Shown here piece after piece: positions 6,686-9,387 of a DNA stretch of 9,387 nt. Both the position numbers and the translations under genes were made by a program. The stretch comes from JBCCFX01 sp039029515. Lineage in GTDB: Bacteria; Planctomycetota; Phycisphaerae; Phycisphaerales; SM1A02. How positions within the stretch are numbered: the first letter of the stretch is position 1; every line of letters begins with the position of its first letter. A model generated the notes under the pieces. The model ran no database searches. It had not been told where the DNA came from and saw nothing but the letters and a program-made list of their open reading frames with translations. The stretch spans positions 1-9,387 of the forward strand of contig JBCCFX010000159.1 of the NCBI GenBank assembly GCA_039029515.1, read 5' to 3'.

Positions 6686-8527
6686 TCAATGCGTGCCGGC
6701 AAGCTTTCGAACGGTCATCATGAAGCCGCGCTTCATCTGTCCGTGATAGCCGTACACAAACGACCCAAAGACGATGGCAGCGATGATCGCGCCAATGATC
6801 AGTGTCGGCCCCGTCGCGGTCGCGCCGGCGGCATCGCCGAGGAAGTTCTCGGGGAAGACCGCGGCGAACAACAGGTTGATCGGCGAGAACGTGACGGCGA
6901 ACGGACTCACCGCGCCGAGTTCAGAGCTGATCGGAAACAGGCATAAGCTGATGATGCCGCTGACGACGATCACCACGCCCGCGGCGCCGACGATGGACGA
7001 AATCGTTCCCTTGCTTCGAATAGACCAATCAAGGCCGACGATCACGCACGCAGCAATGAAGGCCGGCAGGACTGCACCGAGCGCGATCGCGAGTTCCGGC
7101 ATCATCAGTGCAACGTTGATCGTATCGCCGGTGCGCGTACTCATGGTCTGCGTGACGCCGGATGACACGCCAAGACCGCCGAACAGCACGTAGGCCGCGA
7201 CGAGAATCGTTGTGATGATGGGAACGAGCAGCATCGGCAACAGGAACTGCACGAGGCCGCGCAGTTTGCCCCACAGATACGGTCCGGGCTGAATCGGCGT
7301 CGTGAGAATGATGTCGAGCGAACCGTCTTCACGTTCGCGGCTGACGGCGGTCGCACTGAGGTTCAACGCGACCAGCGCAATGATGACCACTTCAGCCGCA
7401 AGAACAGTCGCTAATGCCTCACGAAACGTCTGGAATCCCATGGTGCCAGTGTGGTACAGCGCAAGCAGGACAATCGCGAGGATGACACCGCCGGCGAAGA
7501 AGCTCCAGCGTCCGAAGATCGCCGCCACGGTCTTGCCGCGACTATGCGCCTCGCGCCAGACGATGGGATTCGCACCGACTTTTCGCGGCGTGCGTTCCGT
7601 CGCACCCTTGGCACCGAGGCCGGCAAGCTTGCGGTACCACGGAATGCTGCCGGTCTTGGCACCAATCACGCGAAGGCGAAGGGTCGAAAACATCATCAAG
7701 CCAATGCTGATCAGCATGCAGCCCCAGCAGAACACAGCAATCGGCCGACCGAACCACAGGCGTCGCAGCCACGAGACGTCCTGGCCGACGAACTCGTTTG
7801 GCACGTACACGTTGGATCGCATCAGCACTTCGAGTGCCAGCAGCGGATTCACCGGCGTCATGACCGTCGTCCAGTTTGCGGATGACCCTGCTGCGACCTG
7901 TGTGCGGAACTGCAGATCGAAGAAGTACGTCACGGCGACGTACATCACGACGCTGATGAAGAAGATGACCACAGCGCGCCGACCCGCGGTGCGCGTCACG
8001 CTGAGCGTCACGGCAATGGCCGCCACGATCAACGAGCTGCACGCCGCGATGGCGTAACTCGCGAAGACTGTCTCGCCTGGAACGCCGCCGAAGTATTGCG
8101 TCACCGTGAACAGCGGGAGGCTGGAGAACAACAACGCGAGGATGAAGAACAGGCGGCCGAAGAGATTGCCCAGAACGATTTGAAGAGCGCTCAACGGCGT
8201 CGTGAGCATGATGTCCCACGTCCGCGGGTTGGCTTCCTGGGCGATCGCGCCCGCCATGAACACCGGCGTGAGCAGGATGATGAGAATGACCTGGAGGTAG
8301 CTGACGTCACGGAACATGGTGGCACCGGACGCCGCGAGCTCACGCATCGATAATTCGCCGCCGCTGGTGGCGTTGAGGAGTACGAAGAGCAGGACGACGA
8401 TCATCAGCGCGAGGTAGCCGGCCCGGATGTAGAGGTGGCGTGCCCGACGCGAGCCGCCTTGCACGATGCGCATCACGATCGGATTGGTGATGATGAGGCG
8501 GAGGAACCAGTTGAGGATGACGGGCAT
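6686..8527 (-). CDS. ABC-2 type permease with two homologous halves
   Basis: This is an integral membrane protein of 613 residues with about 12 hydrophobic segments (for example near 38-52, 77-97, 119-142, 152-176, 185-203, 262-283, 341-358, 368-394, 424-449, 472-498, 510-530 and 573-595). Two halves share landmarks: NPIVMR at 15-20 and NPIVWR at 320-325, then DIMLTTP at 105-111 and DIILTTP at 405-411. This indicates an internal duplication of the ABC-2 permease module, so one chain could supply both halves of an exporter. The substrate is unknown. The ATPase that must drive it is not adjacent. The ATG at 8527 is chosen because the conserved N-terminus begins there, although its SD is poor (AGGT about 12 nt upstream). 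A longer reading from a TTG at 8758 adds 77 non-conserved-looking residues. The unrecognised 239-aa gene follows after 62 nt. Confidence 0.85.
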   Translation of the reverse strand: MPVILNWFLRLIITNPIVMRIVQGGSRRARHLYIRAGYLALMIVVLLFVLLNATSGGELSMRELAASGATMFRDVSYLQVILIILLTPVFMAGAIAQEANPRTWDIMLTTPLSALQIVLGNLFGRLFFILALLFSSLPLFTVTQYFGGVPGETVFASYAIAACSSLIVAAIAVTLSVTRTAGRRAVVIFFISVVMYVAVTYFFDLQFRTQVAAGSSANWTTVMTPVNPLLALEVLMRSNVYVPNEFVGQDVSWLRRLWFGRPIAVFCWGCMLISIGLMMFSTLRLRVIGAKTGSIPWYRKLAGLGAKGATERTPRKVGANPIVWREAHSRGKTVAAIFGRWSFFAGGVILAIVLLALYHTGTMGFQTFREALATVLAAEVVIIALVALNLSATAVSREREDGSLDIILTTPIQPGPYLWGKLRGLVQFLLPMLLVPIITTILVAAYVLFGGLGVSSGVTQTMSTRTGDTINVALMMPELAIALGAVLPAFIAACVIVGLDWSIRSKGTISSIVGAAGVVIVVSGIISLCLFPISSELGAVSPFAVTFSPINLLFAAVFPENFLGDAAGATATGPTLIIGAIIAAIVFGSFVYGYHGQMKRGFMMTVRKLAGTH

Positions 8528-8589
8528 GGGCGTTCGTCGACCTGAAAGGAGGGCGGGCGTGGCGAGGAGAATCGTCCTGATACCCCGGC

Positions 8590-8619
8590 TTGACACCCTT
8601 TCGAGACCGTTATGATAAT
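8590..8619 (+). promoter_or_regulatory. Sigma-70-type promoter
   Basis: A perfect -35 TTGACA (8590-8595) is followed after 18 nt by GATAAT (8614-8619), five of six bases of the consensus. TATGAT at 8611-8616 is an alternative -10 but with a short 15-nt spacer. Transcription would begin near 8625-8627 and run rightwards into the non-coding stretch before rny. The same A/T block read on the other strand gives TATCAT (8617 to 8612), a possible -10 for the permease gene with no good -35. Confidence 0.6.
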
Positions 8620-8730
8620 GTCCAGTGACTTGTACGTGGCTTTCGTCGCATATGTTGGACGGAGCCGTCAAATTTGGTTTCACGGGCCGCTCGTTTCGGC
8701 CCTGGTGAGTTTGTCGCGTCGACCGCCATC

Positions 8731-8835
8731 CGTGGGGAGGTGCTCGATGCGGAGCCAACGTGACTTTCGCGGTGTCGGTGCTTTCAGCCTGCCGTTTATC
8801 TGATTCGTTTATTCCGGTCTATTGACCTCCTCATG
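8731..8835 (+). promoter_or_regulatory. Helix able to mask the SD of the 18-codon ORF
   Basis: CGTGGGGAGGT (8731-8741) is complementary to ACCTCCTCATG (8825-8835) over 11 contiguous pairs, two of them G-U. The left arm contains the GGAGG SD of the small ORF, and the right arm lies 21 nt after its stop codon. The right arm is itself anti-SD-like, so the pairing could control translation of the ORF. It could equally be the closing stem of a structured RNA. Confidence 0.35.
8747..8803 (+). CDS. Possible 18-aa leader peptide or small protein
   Basis: The ATG at 8747 is preceded by GGGGAGGTG with the GGAGG core 6 nt away, one of the best SD matches in the window. Translation gives MRSQRDFRGVGAFSLPFI, then TGA. 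It starts about 120 nt after the predicted transcription start and ends about 285 nt before rny. The peptide is basic at the N-terminal half and hydrophobic at the end. It is not rich in any single amino acid, so classic amino-acid attenuation is not suggested. The frame stays open upstream to 8612, but that start lies inside the -10. It could be chance. Confidence 0.3.
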   Translation: MRSQRDFRGVGAFSLPFI

Positions 8836-8875
8836 CTGCCAGGCACGCCGACCCGGATTTCAGTGTTCTGACGCC

Positions 8876-8892
8876 CGCGACCTTCGGTCGCG
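8876..8892 (+). terminator. GC-rich hairpin, possible terminator
   Basis: CGCGACC (8876-8882) and GGTCGCG (8886-8892) form a perfect 7-bp stem with a 3-nt loop TTC, followed by TTCGTTACG. The tail has four T in the first six bases, weak for an intrinsic terminator. It would separate the promoter at 8590 and the small ORF from rny, giving a transcript of about 270 nt. Confidence 0.35.
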
Positions 8893-8900
8893 TTCGTTAC

Positions 8901-8956
8901 GCCGGCAGCCTTGTCGGCCGTTGACCATGATCGTTGATCACCTCGTCAACGGCTGA
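8901..8956 (+). promoter_or_regulatory. Two mutually exclusive hairpins
   Basis: TCGGCCGTTGAC (8914-8925) pairs with GTCAACGGCTGA (8945-8956) in a 12-bp stem with one G-U. An inner 5-bp stem TGATC/GATCA (8928-8932 with 8936-8940) sits in its loop. Alternatively GCCGGCA (8901-8907) pairs with TGTCGGC (8912-8918), which uses bases 8914-8918 of the first stem. Only one can form at a time, as in attenuators and riboswitch expression platforms. The long stem is clearly the stronger. Confidence 0.4.
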
Positions 8957-8960
8957 AGAC

Positions 8961-8983
8961 GCTCCATCCGGACGCGATGGGGC
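8961..8983 (+). other. 8-bp hairpin in the rny leader
   Basis: GCTCCATC (8961-8968) pairs with GATGGGGC (8976-8983) around a 7-nt loop CGGACGC, with one G-U pair. It follows the long hairpin ending at 8956 by four bases, so the two could stack. No T-tract follows. Confidence 0.4.
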
Positions 8984-9087
8984 AGCCGCCCGCGTTGGCC
9001 GGCAGCAATCGCTCGCTCACCAGGTGTTTCGGCCGTCCCGTTGTCGGGTCCGCGTTGAGCGGCCCCTTGTGTCAGCGAGGAGGCGCC

Positions 9088-9387
9088 GTGGAAGCGCTTA
9101 CTGTCTTTGTGGGTGAAGTCGCCGATTGGACCAAGTACGGTCTGGCCGGATTTCTCGTCGGTTTCATCATCGGACCGCTCGTCGTCAGGCTCATCACCGG
9201 CGGCACCATTCGAGCCGCGCGACGAGAAGGCGAGCAGCTCATCCGCAATGCCGAGGTCGAAGGCGAGGCGATCAAGCAACGCTCTGAACTCGAGGCCGAG
9301 AAGAAGGCCACCCGTCGACGCGAGGAACTCGAGAAGGAAATCGAGGCTTCGCGATCGGAAATCAAACAAACACAATCCCGACTCGCC
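9088..9387 (+). CDS. rny: Ribonuclease Y, N-terminal part (cut by window end)
   Basis: The first 100 codons are in the window and the frame stays open at the edge. RNase Y is a membrane-anchored endoribonuclease that starts mRNA decay; its KH and HD domains would lie beyond the window. What is visible is one transmembrane segment (about 18-37, with GFLVGFIIGPLVV). A long charged coiled coil from about 40 follows (REGEQLIRNAEVEGEAIK, then EAEKKATRRREELEKEIE), matching the family's usual membrane anchor plus coiled coil. The GTG start has AGGAGG 4 nt upstream (9078-9083), and no better start exists nearby. Without the catalytic domain another membrane-anchored coiled-coil protein is possible. 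The gene follows a long structured leader. Confidence 0.75.
   Translation, partial: MEALTVFVGEVADWTKYGLAGFLVGFIIGPLVVRLITGGTIRAARREGEQLIRNAEVEGEAIKQRSELEAEKKATRRREELEKEIEASRSEIKQTQSRLA

Larger units (their letters stand above)
8626..9087 (+). other. Long structured leader of rny or separate small RNA
   Basis: No gene of normal size fits between the promoter at 8590 and the rny start, leaving about 460 nt. The stretch contains many complementary segments: a 6-bp GC stem at 8684-8702 (GGGCCG/CGGCCC), an 11-bp pairing at 8731-8741 with 8825-8835, and hairpins at 8876-8892, 8914-8956 and 8961-8983. A 6-bp pairing joins 9014-9019 to 9056-9061 just before the rny SD. It also contains an 18-codon ORF at 8747. 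I looked for landmarks of tmRNA, RNase P RNA, SRP RNA and 6S RNA and found none I could defend. If the hairpin at 8876-8892 ends transcription, the unit would be a small RNA of about 270 nt; otherwise it is a rny leader. Confidence 0.45.

Noticed and set aside
7302..8057. 251-codon + strand frame inside the permease gene
   Set aside because: Its translation is Arg/Ser/Thr-rich low-quality sequence, antisense to a clear membrane protein.
8528..8758. 77-codon N-terminal extension of the permease from a TTG
   Set aside because: It would run across the promoter region at 8590-8619, is hydrophilic and lacks the family's look; the typical N-terminus starts at 8527.
8612..8803. 63-codon + strand ORF starting at 8612
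   Set aside because: Its first codon lies within the -10 element, so it would not be in the transcript; only the internal ATG at 8747 has an SD.
8626..8895. tmRNA, RNase P RNA, SRP RNA or 6S RNA
   Set aside because: The diagnostic conserved blocks of tmRNA, RNase P and SRP RNA are absent. A 6S-like rod cannot be excluded by eye, but no convincing central bubble or closing stem of the right size was found.
8938..9375. 145-codon - strand frame over the rny start
   Set aside because: It is antisense to the rny-like coiled coil and has no supporting features.

Overview
The window is GC-rich (roughly 60% by eye) bacterial chromosome with ordinary housekeeping genes and no mobile elements, tRNA, rRNA or CRISPR. 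The likely source is a planctomycete, perhaps of the Phycisphaerae. That is inferred from a fused two-module ABC-2 permease of a style I associate with that phylum, and from the general protein style. No marker gene in the window proves it.

Left part, + strand: a hairpin at the extreme left edge and a short dyad lie upstream of a compact operon for the pyruvate dehydrogenase complex. The genes are pdhA (E1 alpha), pdhB (E1 beta) and pdhC (E2, one lipoyl domain), separated by 27 and 34 nt and each with its own Shine-Dalgarno (SD) sequence. Together they would convert pyruvate to acetyl-CoA. The E3 dihydrolipoamide dehydrogenase is not in the window. After a 198-nt gap with two hairpins comes a 689-residue signalling protein with the order HDOD, coiled coil, GGDEF, Ala/Pro linker, receiver (REC). 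It is a probable diguanylate cyclase without the usual inhibitory I-site.

Middle part, - strand: an ABC-2 type permease made of two homologous halves is followed 62 nt downstream by an unrecognised soluble 239-residue protein. The latter has a near-perfect SD and a GTG start. Its stop codon overlaps the stop codon of the HDOD-GGDEF-REC gene by 4 nt, tail to tail. No ABC ATPase gene is present beside the permease.

Right part, + strand: a 560-nt non-coding stretch separates the permease from the start of a gene whose first 100 codons look like ribonuclease Y (rny), cut by the window end. The stretch holds a consensus-like promoter (TTGACA, 18 nt, GATAAT) about 460 nt before rny. It also holds an 18-codon ORF with a strong SD, a complementary segment able to mask that SD in an 11-bp helix, and a run of further hairpins, two of them mutually exclusive. 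This is the least ordinary part of the window: it looks like either a long regulatory leader of rny or a separate structured small RNA. I recognise no known RNA family in it.
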